Of a stretch of 5,983 bases of DNA, positions 1 through 5,983 are shown one piece after another. Position 1 is the first letter of the stretch. Each line of letters begins with the position of its first letter. Under the pieces are notes generated by a model that saw only the letters and a list, made by a program, of their open reading frames with translations, ran no database searches and had not been told where the DNA came from. Position numbers and translations under genes: made by a program. The stretch comes from an uncultured Planctomycetota bacterium (GTDB lineage: Bacteria; Planctomycetota; SZUA-567; JAFGNG01): assembly GCA_947311175.1 (NCBI GenBank), contig CAMZKK010000223.1:1-5983 (forward strand), written 5' to 3'.

Positions 1-1814
1 ATTAATTTTTCATGAGAGCCTTCCTCAACAACAGACCCGTCATTCATAACTATGATATTGTCAGCATCCATAATGGTAGAAAGCCTGTGAGCAATCACAA
101 TTGTAGTTCGCTCTTTAAATATATCTTTAAGTGCAACCTGAATAAGTTCCTCACTTTCTGAATCAAGACTACTGGTCGCCTCATCAAGAACCAGCAGTTG
201 CGGGTCAGCACTTATTGCCCTCGCAAGAGACAAGCGTTGTTTCTGTCCACCAGAGAGCTTAACCCCTCTTTCTCCCACAATGCTATCATAACCTCTTTCA
301 AGAGCCATTATGAAATCGTGACAGTGAGAAATTTTTGCAGCCCTCACAATATCCTCTTCACTAGCATTAGGGTTACCATAAGCAATATTTTCTCGAATTG
401 TTCCGTCAAAAAGAAACGTTTCCTGTAAGACCAAACCCAATAATTTACGATAACTTGAAAGCTTTATATCTCTAATATCCCGTCCATCTATTTCAATTCT
501 GCCTTCGGTTGGTTCATAAAAACGCATAATAAGATTTGTCAAGGTACTCTTCCCTGCCCCACTTGAGCCGACAAGCGCAGTAACCTTCCCCTTAGGAATA
601 ATAATATTTATTCCCGAGATAGCTTCCTCACCATCAGGGTACCGGAACTTAACATCCTTAAACCTCAATTCAGAATTCAAACTATCAATATCAATAGCAT
701 CCTTCTTGTCTGGCATAGCGATAGGCTCATCTAACAAATCGAAGACCCTCTCTGTGCAGGCAAGACTGGTCTGCATGTTTGACATTGAGGCCATAATATT
801 AAATATTGGTTGAAATAACCACCCAGTGAAAGAGATAAAGGCAATTAAATCCCCGACCGACATATTTCCTTTAAATGCCTGAAAACCCCCATACATCCAA
901 ATTGACACAGTTAGCCCCCAGAACAACAATCTTATCAGTCGATAAACAACCGAACTAACATTTTGGGCATGAATATTCTTTCTGAGTAGAGTATTTACTT
1001 CGAAGCCATAGTTCTTAGATTCGGATTTTTCTTGACAAAAAGTTCTAACCACCTGAATGCCGCTAAAGGTTTCAGAAATATGACCACCAATAATGCTATT
1101 TTCCTTTCGAATTGATTTCATAAATGGTCTCATGACATTAAATATCACATACGATATTCCAAGCACCATTATGCAAAAAACAATACAAACCAAGGTCACT
1201 CTAACATTTATGCTAAATAAAGAAACTAGAGCCACGGCAAACATCAATAACGCAGTAATCGGCGAAAGCACCCCTTCGTATAATAAATTTGCCATTGCTT
1301 CAGTATCAGATTGCAAACGAGTAACCACGCCACCAACCTTTAATTCTTGAATTCTATCAAGTGGAAGAAGTTGCAAATGCTTCATCAGTTTTCTTTTCGT
1401 TGTAGTTACAAAATTACCGATTAAACTATTCAACAGAACAGCTTTTGAAAAATCCAACACTACTGAAGACACTCCAATTGCAGCAAGCACAGCACAACCA
1501 CCAATCAGTAATGATAAATTTTTCGATGGCATCACATAGTCAATCATAATCTTGGGAATCCAAGGCAATGTTGCTTCAAGAAAAACCCCCAATATCGTCA
1601 TAACAATAATTAACACAATACGTGATTTGTGCTCAGAGATTGACTTTAAATATCTAAAGAAATATTTTTTTCCTATTTTTTTATGGTTGGATAATGAAGA
1701 AGTTTCATTGTTTTTTTTAACAATATCATCTGTTTTTTTATTACCTAAAAAACCTTTAGTATCAATAAAACTTTTAAACTGTTTTCTACTACTCGAAATT
1801 CGATTTTTCATCAT
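1..1814 (-). CDS. ABC exporter half-transporter (MsbA/multidrug-lipid type), 3' end cut by window
   Basis: This is a fused membrane-domain plus ATPase ABC exporter that would work as a dimer in the inner membrane, using ATP to move a lipid, drug or peptide outward. The substrate cannot be read from the sequence. The frame is open and unbroken for 604 codons and runs off the left edge. Residues 1-64 are a hydrophilic, Lys-rich tail. Hydrophobic segments lie near 65-90, 100-125, 185-230 (two), 290-310 and 322-345, which fits the six-helix exporter fold. The ATPase domain has Walker A GSSGAGKST at 416-424, a Q-loop (VLQE) just after 450, signature LSGGQ at 520-524, Walker B LLVLDE at 540-545 with catalytic Glu545, and the switch His at 576, so it looks active. 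Family members usually have about 580-600 residues, so little is missing. Two ATGs are adjacent (1814 and 1811). The AAGGA at 1821-1817 is only 2 bases from the first but 5 from the second, so the second may be used. The gene is divergent from the response regulator. Confidence 0.95.
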   Translation of the reverse strand, partial: MMKNRISSSRKQFKSFIDTKGFLGNKKTDDIVKKNNETSSLSNHKKIGKKYFFRYLKSISEHKSRIVLIIVMTILGVFLEATLPWIPKIMIDYVMPSKNLSLLIGGCAVLAAIGVSSVVLDFSKAVLLNSLIGNFVTTTKRKLMKHLQLLPLDRIQELKVGGVVTRLQSDTEAMANLLYEGVLSPITALLMFAVALVSLFSINVRVTLVCIVFCIMVLGISYVIFNVMRPFMKSIRKENSIIGGHISETFSGIQVVRTFCQEKSESKNYGFEVNTLLRKNIHAQNVSSVVYRLIRLLFWGLTVSIWMYGGFQAFKGNMSVGDLIAFISFTGWLFQPIFNIMASMSNMQTSLACTERVFDLLDEPIAMPDKKDAIDIDSLNSELRFKDVKFRYPDGEEAISGINIIIPKGKVTALVGSSGAGKSTLTNLIMRFYEPTEGRIEIDGRDIRDIKLSSYRKLLGLVLQETFLFDGTIRENIAYGNPNASEEDIVRAAKISHCHDFIMALERGYDSIVGERGVKLSGGQKQRLSLARAISADPQLLVLDEATSSLDSESEELIQVALKDIFKERTTIVIAHRLSTIMDADNIIVMNDGSVVEEGSHEKL

Positions 1815-1816
1815 TT

Positions 1817-1821
1817 TCCTT
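1817..1821 (-). promoter_or_regulatory. ribosome binding site of the ABC exporter
   Basis: AAGGA on the minus strand lies 2 bases before the ATG at 1814 and 5 bases before the ATG at 1811. The spacing favours the second ATG as the real start. Confidence 0.6.
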
Positions 1822-1898
1822 ATATAAATATTCTGTACATATACACTATGACTTGTTTCACATATAACACAAACTTTGCTGCAAACAAATAAAAAAAC

Positions 1899-1919
1899 AA
1901 ATTTAATTTGATTAAATTT
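1899..1919. repeat. perfect 9-bp inverted repeat in the exporter leader
   Basis: AAATTTAAT (1899-1907) and ATTAAATTT (1911-1919) are perfect inverted arms around the 3-base spacer TTG. It lies between the divergent promoter and the exporter start. It could be an operator or a weak A/T-only hairpin in the exporter's leader transcript. Because the region is very AT-rich, chance is a real alternative. Confidence 0.5.
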
Positions 1920-1933
1920 TATCAGAGTGTAAC

Positions 1934-1947
1934 TAATCTTTAGATTA
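1934..1947. repeat. short 6-bp inverted repeat
   Basis: TAATCT (1934-1939) and AGATTA (1942-1947) are perfect inverted arms around TT. The repeat sits immediately upstream of the TTGACT promoter box at 1948. It could be a small regulator half-site pair, but six base pairs in AT-rich DNA is weak evidence on its own. Confidence 0.35.
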
Positions 1948-1977
1948 TTGACTGATAATACTATTGACAAATATAAT
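1948..1977 (+). promoter_or_regulatory. candidate upstream sigma70-type promoter for the response regulator
   Basis: TTGACT (1948-1953) and a perfect TATAAT (1972-1977) are separated by 18 bases, giving a good housekeeping-type promoter on the plus strand. Its -10 box lies in the left arm of the 40-base palindrome, so a factor bound there would cover it. It is staggered 15-16 bases upstream of the TTGACA/TATTAT promoter. The two may be alternatives, and only one may be active. Confidence 0.5.
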
Positions 1978-1992
1978 GCTAATTAGTATTAT
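1964..1992 (+). promoter_or_regulatory. strong sigma70-type promoter for the response regulator
   Basis: A consensus TTGACA (1964-1969), an optimal 17-base spacer and TATTAT (1987-1992, 5 of 6 consensus bases) predict a start point near 1999 and a leader of about 30 bases before the ATG at 2028. Both boxes lie within the 1963-2002 palindrome, so a dimeric protein bound there would directly block or control RNA polymerase. Confidence 0.7.
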
Positions 1993-2001
1993 ATTTGTTA
2001 A
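1973..2001 (-). promoter_or_regulatory. possible mirrored promoter toward the ABC exporter
   Basis: On the minus strand TTAACA (5 of 6 consensus) is followed after 17 bases by CATTAT (4 of 6). It is generated by the palindrome's symmetry and faces the exporter gene, predicting a leader of about 150 bases. It is clearly weaker than its plus-strand twin, and other AT-rich sites nearer 1850 could also serve the exporter. Confidence 0.35.
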
Positions 2002-2017
2002 TTACACAATAAGGTCT

Positions 2018-2021
2018 GGAG
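2018..2021 (+). promoter_or_regulatory. ribosome binding site of the response regulator
   Basis: GGAG ends 6 bases before the ATG at 2028, good spacing that supports this start. Confidence 0.75.
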
Positions 2022-2027
2022 AATATA

Positions 2028-2405
2028 ATGTATGATATAATAGCAGTTGACGATGCTCCGGTAATACGGGGATTAATAAGCAATATTTTTAAAATGCTTA
2101 AATGGAAAGCGGTTGTATTTGAAACTCCTGAAGAAGCGCTGGCTGCAATCGAAGAAACCGGAACAAGAATACTGATGACAGATATAAATATGCCGGGAAT
2201 GGATGGTGCTACCTTTGCCAGAATTGTTCGTGAAAAACATCCAAAAATGCCAATCATTGCTCTGACCGCAAGTGTTGATGAAATGGATTTGAACCCCGCA
2301 GATTTCACTTGTGTTCTTAGTAAACCATTCGGAGTATCTCACCTCACTCAGGTACTTACAAATTATCTAGCTATGGCAAAATATGCAATTGTTGACAACG
2401 AATAA
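2028..2405 (+). CDS. single-domain CheY-like response regulator
   Basis: This 125-residue protein is a lone receiver (REC) domain that should take a phosphoryl group from a histidine kinase and signal by protein-protein contact. All key residues are present: the acidic Mg2+ pair Asp8-Asp9 (IIAVDDA), phospho-acceptor Asp52 in MTDINMPGMDG, switch Thr80 in IIALTAS, and Lys99 followed by Pro100 (LSKPFG). The length matches CheY-type proteins, and there is no DNA-binding or enzymatic output domain. A C-terminal extension of a few residues (AIVDNE) follows the last helix. The start has a good ribosome binding site and a strong promoter. No histidine kinase is visible. The gene is divergent from the ABC exporter and convergent with the HEAT-like solenoid gene, sharing its terminator. 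It could belong to chemotaxis, surface motility, or a phosphorelay as a Spo0F/DivK-type shuttle; the sequence does not decide. Confidence 0.95.
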   Translation: MYDIIAVDDAPVIRGLISNIFKMLKWKAVVFETPEEALAAIEETGTRILMTDINMPGMDGATFARIVREKHPKMPIIALTASVDEMDLNPADFTCVLSKPFGVSHLTQVLTNYLAMAKYAIVDNE

Positions 2406-2429
2406 TCTAAACATTATTTCAAAATAAAT

Positions 2430-2460
2430 AAAAAGCTACGTTTATAACGTGGCTTTTTTT
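2430..2460. terminator. bidirectional rho-independent terminator
   Basis: A 12-bp stem (2431-2442 with 2446-2457) contains one T-G pair and closes on a 3-base TAT loop. The plus strand continues as a run of seven T (2454-2460). On the minus strand the same hairpin gives a CTTTTT tail (U run from 2435 downward). It ends the response regulator transcript 25 bases after its stop and can also end the convergent solenoid transcript. On the minus strand the T-G pair becomes an A-C mismatch, so the hairpin is slightly weaker that way. The last codons and the TAA (2444-2442) of the minus-strand gene lie inside it. Confidence 0.85.
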
Positions 2461-5114
2461 ATTGAAGTATATGGTTTAAGATTGGTTTCTATATACTCTT
2501 TTAATTTCATAGATAAGCTTCCCGAATCTTTAAGATCTGAAATCAAAATCAAACTACCGGATACACCATCTCTAATACCAATAAATATTTCATCTATAAT
2601 TCTAGTTAAAATTTCTTCACTAGTTCCTCTTCTGGTTTCAAAGACTCCTCGTTTAGCAATTTTTTGTAAAATCATAAGATATACCTCTTTGTCTTCATTT
2701 GTAATATCTTTGTCCTTTTCGATTGTTTCAAATATCCTTAAAACAATTACTGCGGCCAAACGATTAAACTCTTTGATTTCTTTATTTGCAATGATAATGG
2801 CAGTTAATGCCTCAAGTATTGGAATGTCACTGAGTCGTCGAGATAATGTATAGACAATTTCAAGTTTTTGCTCATCCATAATATTTTCTGAAGTTCCAAT
2901 TCTTCCAAGCAACGCCGTTAGGAGTGATACATTACCCGGACTCCACTGGACCGTAAACTTAGAGCAAGCTCGCCAGAGATTAAGCAAAACCTCACAAGTT
3001 GATTTACGCAAACCAACCTCTGCATTATCAGATAAAACGGCATGACCAATTGCCTCTATACATGCAGGTATCAAATCGGAATCAACATTCACTTCTCCTG
3101 AAAAAGTAAAGACGTCCTCGCCAGCAATGTTTTCTGAACAAAGAGTCGCTTTTGAATCCGCATTTTTAAGGTGAGATAATGCAATCTCAATAATTTTTGC
3201 AATATCTTCCTGGGTGCTACTAACATTTTTGACAGTAAATCCTATCGACCTAATAAGGGGTGCGTCTTCAGCACTCCCCCTTAAGCGACTGTAAAAGTTT
3301 TTATTTATAATATCTATAATGTTTTTTTCAATCACATTATTTGAACAAATAATCCCCATTACCAAAAACACATCGTTGATATTTTTAGTTTCTGAAAATG
3401 ACATCTTTTGCATTTCTCTAAGTAATTCTCGCAAACACCTTGCATGTTCAGAATTTGCTACGAGAGAATCATTAGCAATCCTACCGGCAGCGGCACAGCA
3501 AATAGTTCCCGTTTTTGTATTAATGTAATCTTTAGCATACTTACCCAAAACAGGGATGATGTCAGCGCCAAGACGAACTAAATTATTTTCAATATTATTA
3601 AGAACCTGAGGTAATGAAAACTGTCTTATCGCATCACAAATTCCTTTAGCAATTGTAATTTTCAATTCGGAAGGCAAACAGTAAGATGTCAAAACCCTAG
3701 TCTCAAAGATATCATTTAATAAATTCTTACTACTTGTTTTGAGAGTAATGATAATTTTAGAAGCAATCATCTCAATCATCTCTGGCGAAAGATTATTAAA
3801 ACGAACTGCATTATCTAGTATTCTAACAAAAAAACGTTTATGAGATATGTCTGAGGTCTCATAAGCTCCTAGCACCACCTCTACACCACAATCACCACTA
3901 TTTATCAAAAAAGTCCCTAAAATATGTGAGGCTGACGACTCGGCAGGAAGAGCTAGCAAACACTCGCAAGCAGCCTTTATATATTTTTGTTTTTCTTCAT
4001 CAGGAGTCTCACCGAAAACCGCACAGATTAAAAGAAATGATTTAATATCCAAGTTTTCAGTCTTATAATATTCATCCAAAAGATATTTAGAAATTATTAT
4101 AGGGTATGACGATTTAAATTTTCTAAAAGAATATTTTACAGAATCACCTAATTGCTTAAGATTACCAACCGCTTTCTCAATCAAAAGCCGGCATACTTCA
4201 GTAATAATGCTTGAAAATCCATCGACTATCAACCCAGCATCAGCAATCGTTTTAATTAATATATTCAGAACGTCATAGTCATCCTCAGAGCGAAGTCCGC
4301 CTAAAATTGCCATTATGGTTGCATTCTTTTCAATTTCTGGAGAGGAAATGCTTATCGAATGAGATAATCTTTTTGCTGCATAAATTTTTTCTAAGACGTC
4401 ACCCTCAGACAAAAGCCGTATAGTTTCCGATACTTCGCTGTCAAGCCCAACAGATTTTAAAGCAACCGCTGCCGCGGCTCGTAAAATATTTTCATTTTCA
4501 GCCAGTGCTTTGATAAATATTGAGACCTTAATATCTTTATCAAAATTAGCAAACAACAGTTTTCTTAGTGCAGAAACCCTCTCTGCACTAGTTTCACCTG
4601 CAAAAATTGAAATACGGAAAGAGTTAATATCTGATAATTCAGAATTTGCACAATAATTCAACTTCGTATTGTTGCCAATAGCATTTACTGAACCATAGTC
4701 ATTATGGTTAAGATTCAAACTATTTACCGAAAACTCAGTCAATGACAGCTCGCTAGATTCATCCGAATTAATCGAAGAGAAACCATTCTCCGCCTCAATT
4801 TCTTCTTCTGAAGCTATTACTTTCCACTCACCCTGCTCAATAATTGTTAATGGAAAATCCGTAGCAATGATTGAAAATTCTTTTGTCTGTTGAATAGTTG
4901 CCAAGATATTGACAATCCCTTCACTTGATACTTCGCGAAATGAAGAGGATAATAACAACTTTTCTATCTCACTTCCTGCTACTGCCTCTTCTAAAACCAT
5001 CGCAGATACCGCAATAGATTTAGAAAGCAACGTTCCTATCCTTGAAGACAACCTCCTACTAATTGAGAAATTCTCCCTGAGCTGGTCTTTACTATAAATT
5101 GCAATTTCAATCAT
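2442..5114 (-). CDS. large HEAT/ARM-like alpha-solenoid protein of unknown function
   Basis: The 890-residue protein is not assignable to a named family. Three parts are visible. Residues 1-105 form a small mixed domain with no recognised motif, ending in a strand-rich stretch (IIATDFPLTIIEQGEWKVIA, 82-101). Residues about 105-168 are rich in Ser, Asn and Glu and look flexible. From about 172 to 885 the protein consists of amphipathic helix pairs typical of HEAT/ARM repeats, for example SALRKLLFANF, ENILRAAAAVALKSVG, DVLEKIYAAKRLS and EFNRLAAVIVLRIFE. Such solenoids usually act as protein-binding scaffolds. No signal peptide or membrane segment is seen, so it is probably cytoplasmic. No catalytic motif is evident. 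Sixteen cysteines are scattered without a metal-site pattern. The ATG at 5114 overlaps the upstream stop by 8 bases (ATGATTGA), implying co-transcription and translational coupling with the STN-like gene. An AAGGGA (5131-5126) lies 11 bases before the ATG, a slightly long spacing. The C-terminus (KKATL) is encoded within the shared terminator hairpin. Confidence 0.9.
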   Translation of the reverse strand: MIEIAIYSKDQLRENFSISRRLSSRIGTLLSKSIAVSAMVLEEAVAGSEIEKLLLSSSFREVSSEGIVNILATIQQTKEFSIIATDFPLTIIEQGEWKVIASEEEIEAENGFSSINSDESSELSLTEFSVNSLNLNHNDYGSVNAIGNNTKLNYCANSELSDINSFRISIFAGETSAERVSALRKLLFANFDKDIKVSIFIKALAENENILRAAAAVALKSVGLDSEVSETIRLLSEGDVLEKIYAAKRLSHSISISSPEIEKNATIMAILGGLRSEDDYDVLNILIKTIADAGLIVDGFSSIITEVCRLLIEKAVGNLKQLGDSVKYSFRKFKSSYPIIISKYLLDEYYKTENLDIKSFLLICAVFGETPDEEKQKYIKAACECLLALPAESSASHILGTFLINSGDCGVEVVLGAYETSDISHKRFFVRILDNAVRFNNLSPEMIEMIASKIIITLKTSSKNLLNDIFETRVLTSYCLPSELKITIAKGICDAIRQFSLPQVLNNIENNLVRLGADIIPVLGKYAKDYINTKTGTICCAAAGRIANDSLVANSEHARCLRELLREMQKMSFSETKNINDVFLVMGIICSNNVIEKNIIDIINKNFYSRLRGSAEDAPLIRSIGFTVKNVSSTQEDIAKIIEIALSHLKNADSKATLCSENIAGEDVFTFSGEVNVDSDLIPACIEAIGHAVLSDNAEVGLRKSTCEVLLNLWRACSKFTVQWSPGNVSLLTALLGRIGTSENIMDEQKLEIVYTLSRRLSDIPILEALTAIIIANKEIKEFNRLAAVIVLRIFETIEKDKDITNEDKEVYLMILQKIAKRGVFETRRGTSEEILTRIIDEIFIGIRDGVSGSLILISDLKDSGSLSMKLKEYIETNLKPYTSIKKATL

Positions 5115-5983
5115 AGGATAAATTTTCCCTTACTTTGATTTTTTGATAAAGAAAATCTTCAACTCGTAACTGCTCAAACACCGGAGCAATTACTATTAAA
5201 TTACCACTTTGCTTACTGTAAGCGACAGCTACCGAGGGATCTAATCGAGAATTAAGTGTAATTTGCGATTTAACATCTTTCACGAATTCAGAAGGTTTTT
5301 TATCATTCAATAAGTTTTTTATATAGTATGATTGCAGAGGTATATCGTCCCACAACATTCTTCTTGAGCCAAAAACATTTCCTGCCTCATCTTTATTTGT
5401 GGTTAACCAGATACCAGCTGGTGGGACATACATAGTGCCGGCAATTCCAATCTTTTCGCATAGTTTTAATAATGCACTATGCAAGGTGCACTTACCCTCC
5501 TTAAATGTTAGTTTCAATCTAAGATAATCTTCTAATTCACCAACTGAAAATCCTATATTTACATCTGCCTGCAATGACAAATCTGCGATAATAACAGAAA
5601 GCTCAACATCCTTGTAATCTAAAAATACCTGATGTTGCATTTTCAATTTTAAAGGTTTAAGAAAGTTGCTACTGCTACCGACATAAGAACTCTGAGACTG
5701 AGGGAAACGCCCCTTTTTGCCAAATGAATGCAAAATGACAGCGAGGCGTTTTTGTAGCGTTTCTGGCAAATACGCAAACAGCCGACGATCCTCATTTCTT
5801 ATTTTCAAGGAATATTCCGGAGTTTTAACCGCATAAACTTTAAGTAGCTCACGAATAACTCCAAGAAATTCTTTTCTATCTTTCCATTTAAACAAACCAC
5901 CAGTGTTATAAAATCTAGCGGTAGATTTGACATCATCAAGCCATTTATAGGAGCTAGTAAAGACAACTGTTGTTCCACTATCA
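5107..5983 (-). CDS. STN/secretin-N-like domain protein, 5' end cut by window
   Basis: The frame is open to the right edge, so the N-terminus is missing; 291 residues are visible. The TTG at 5895 is an internal Leu codon (TGGLFKW), not a start. Numbering from the first complete visible codon, residues about 30-110 are helical and basic. Residues 117-198 follow the beta-alpha-beta/beta-alpha-beta pattern of STN/secretin-N-type domains: a strand plus 'VEL' turn (VFLDYKDVELS), a helix ending in QADVNIGFS, a strand LRLKLTFKEG, a helix HSALLKLCEKIGI, then a strand GIWLTTNKDEA. Residues about 216-280 resemble a second such unit, with YYIKNLL, a helix EFVKDVKSQI, then the strand and helix SGNLIVIAPVFEQLRVEDFL. 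This arrangement is familiar from short periplasmic or envelope proteins in planctomycete-like bacteria and from secretin N-domains, where it mediates protein contacts. No secretin beta-barrel follows. Any signal peptide would lie beyond the window. It is upstream of the solenoid gene with an 8-base overlap. The family call rests on pattern, not on an alignment. Confidence 0.75.
   Translation of the reverse strand, partial: DSGTTVVFTSSYKWLDDVKSTARFYNTGGLFKWKDRKEFLGVIRELLKVYAVKTPEYSLKIRNEDRRLFAYLPETLQKRLAVILHSFGKKGRFPQSQSSYVGSSSNFLKPLKLKMQHQVFLDYKDVELSVIIADLSLQADVNIGFSVGELEDYLRLKLTFKEGKCTLHSALLKLCEKIGIAGTMYVPPAGIWLTTNKDEAGNVFGSRRMLWDDIPLQSYYIKNLLNDKKPSEFVKDVKSQITLNSRLDPSVAVAYSKQSGNLIVIAPVFEQLRVEDFLYQKIKVRENLSYD
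5126..5131 (-). promoter_or_regulatory. ribosome binding site of the solenoid gene, inside the upstream gene
   Basis: AAGGGA on the minus strand ends 11 bases before the ATG at 5114 and lies within the last codons of the STN-like gene. The long spacing and the ATGATTGA stop/start overlap suggest that initiation depends partly on ribosomes arriving from the upstream gene. Confidence 0.5.

Larger units (their letters stand above)
1963..2002. repeat. 40-bp near-perfect palindrome, probable operator in the divergent promoter
   Basis: The sequence is symmetric about the 1982/1983 boundary. Of 20 base pairs, 18 are Watson-Crick, and the exceptions (1978/1987 and 1966/1999) are both G opposite T. 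There is no loop, which is more typical of a DNA site for a dimeric regulator, or two adjacent dimers, than of an RNA hairpin. It spans the -35 and -10 boxes of the response regulator promoter. Because of the symmetry the minus strand also carries TTAACA (2001-1996), 17 bases, then CATTAT (1978-1973), a weaker promoter-like site that would read toward the ABC exporter. The protein that binds is not identifiable. Confidence 0.75.

Noticed and set aside
198..1827. Plus-strand open frames at 198-428, 1093-1350 and 1552-1827
   Set aside because: They lie opposite the unbroken ABC exporter frame, which has complete ATPase motifs, and have no ribosome binding site or family-like sequence.
1963..2002. 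The palindrome as a transcription terminator or as an insertion-element end
   Set aside because: It has no loop, no GC core and no T-run suited to termination, and no duplicate copy, transposase or target duplication is visible. Its overlap with a consensus promoter fits an operator better.
1979..2342. Two minus-strand open frames (1979-2308 and 2073-2342) opposite the response regulator
   Set aside because: They are antisense shadows of a receiver domain with all key residues intact. Their products show no recognisable motifs and one would run into the promoter palindrome.
2388..2402. GTTGACAAC near the end of the response regulator as a promoter box or operator
   Set aside because: It lies inside coding sequence, the symmetry is only four bases per arm, and no suitable -10 box or downstream plus-strand gene follows before the terminator.
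2449..5097. Plus-strand open frames at 2449-2853, 3319-3528 and 4909-5097
   Set aside because: They are opposite-strand shadows of the 890-residue solenoid gene. The hydrophobic look comes from reading helix-rich codons in antisense.
5893..5895. TTG as a start codon for a 262-residue protein
   Set aside because: The frame stays open upstream to the window edge with protein-like sequence (for example SYKWLDDV), and no ribosome binding site precedes the TTG, so the gene is partial rather than starting here.

Overview
This is an AT-rich bacterial window with four protein-coding genes, two of them cut by the window edges, and one short regulatory intergenic region. No RNA gene, CRISPR array, insertion sequence or attachment site was found. 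The organism cannot be fixed from the sequence. The pairing of a short beta-alpha (STN/secretin-N-like) protein with a very long HEAT-like alpha-solenoid protein resembles gene content common in the PVC bacteria (Planctomycetota, Lentisphaerota and relatives). That placement is an inference from domain style only.

Layout from left to right: (1) 1-1814, minus strand, a type I ABC exporter half-transporter (membrane domain plus ATPase) whose last few residues lie beyond the left edge. (2) 1815-2027, a 213-base divergent intergenic region with three inverted repeats. One is a 40-base, nearly perfect palindrome (1963-2002) that contains a strong sigma70-type promoter (TTGACA, 17 bases, TATTAT) for the rightward gene and, by symmetry, a weaker promoter-like site facing the transporter. 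(3) 2028-2405, plus strand, a single-domain CheY-like response regulator with an intact phosphorylation site. (4) 2430-2460, a bidirectional terminator hairpin between convergent genes. The last codons of the next gene lie inside its stem. (5) 2442-5114, minus strand, an 890-residue protein of unknown function with a small N-terminal domain, a Ser/Asn/Glu-rich linker and about 700 residues of HEAT/ARM-like helical repeats. (6) 5107-5983, minus strand, the C-terminal 291 residues of a protein with an STN/secretin-N-like fold. It overlaps the solenoid gene by 8 bases and lies upstream of it in the same operon.

The response regulator has no kinase or output domain in view, so it probably acts through protein contacts. 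The large solenoid protein encoded convergently is a conceivable partner, but only proximity supports that. The least explained parts of the window are the solenoid/STN-like operon and the palindromic divergent promoter.
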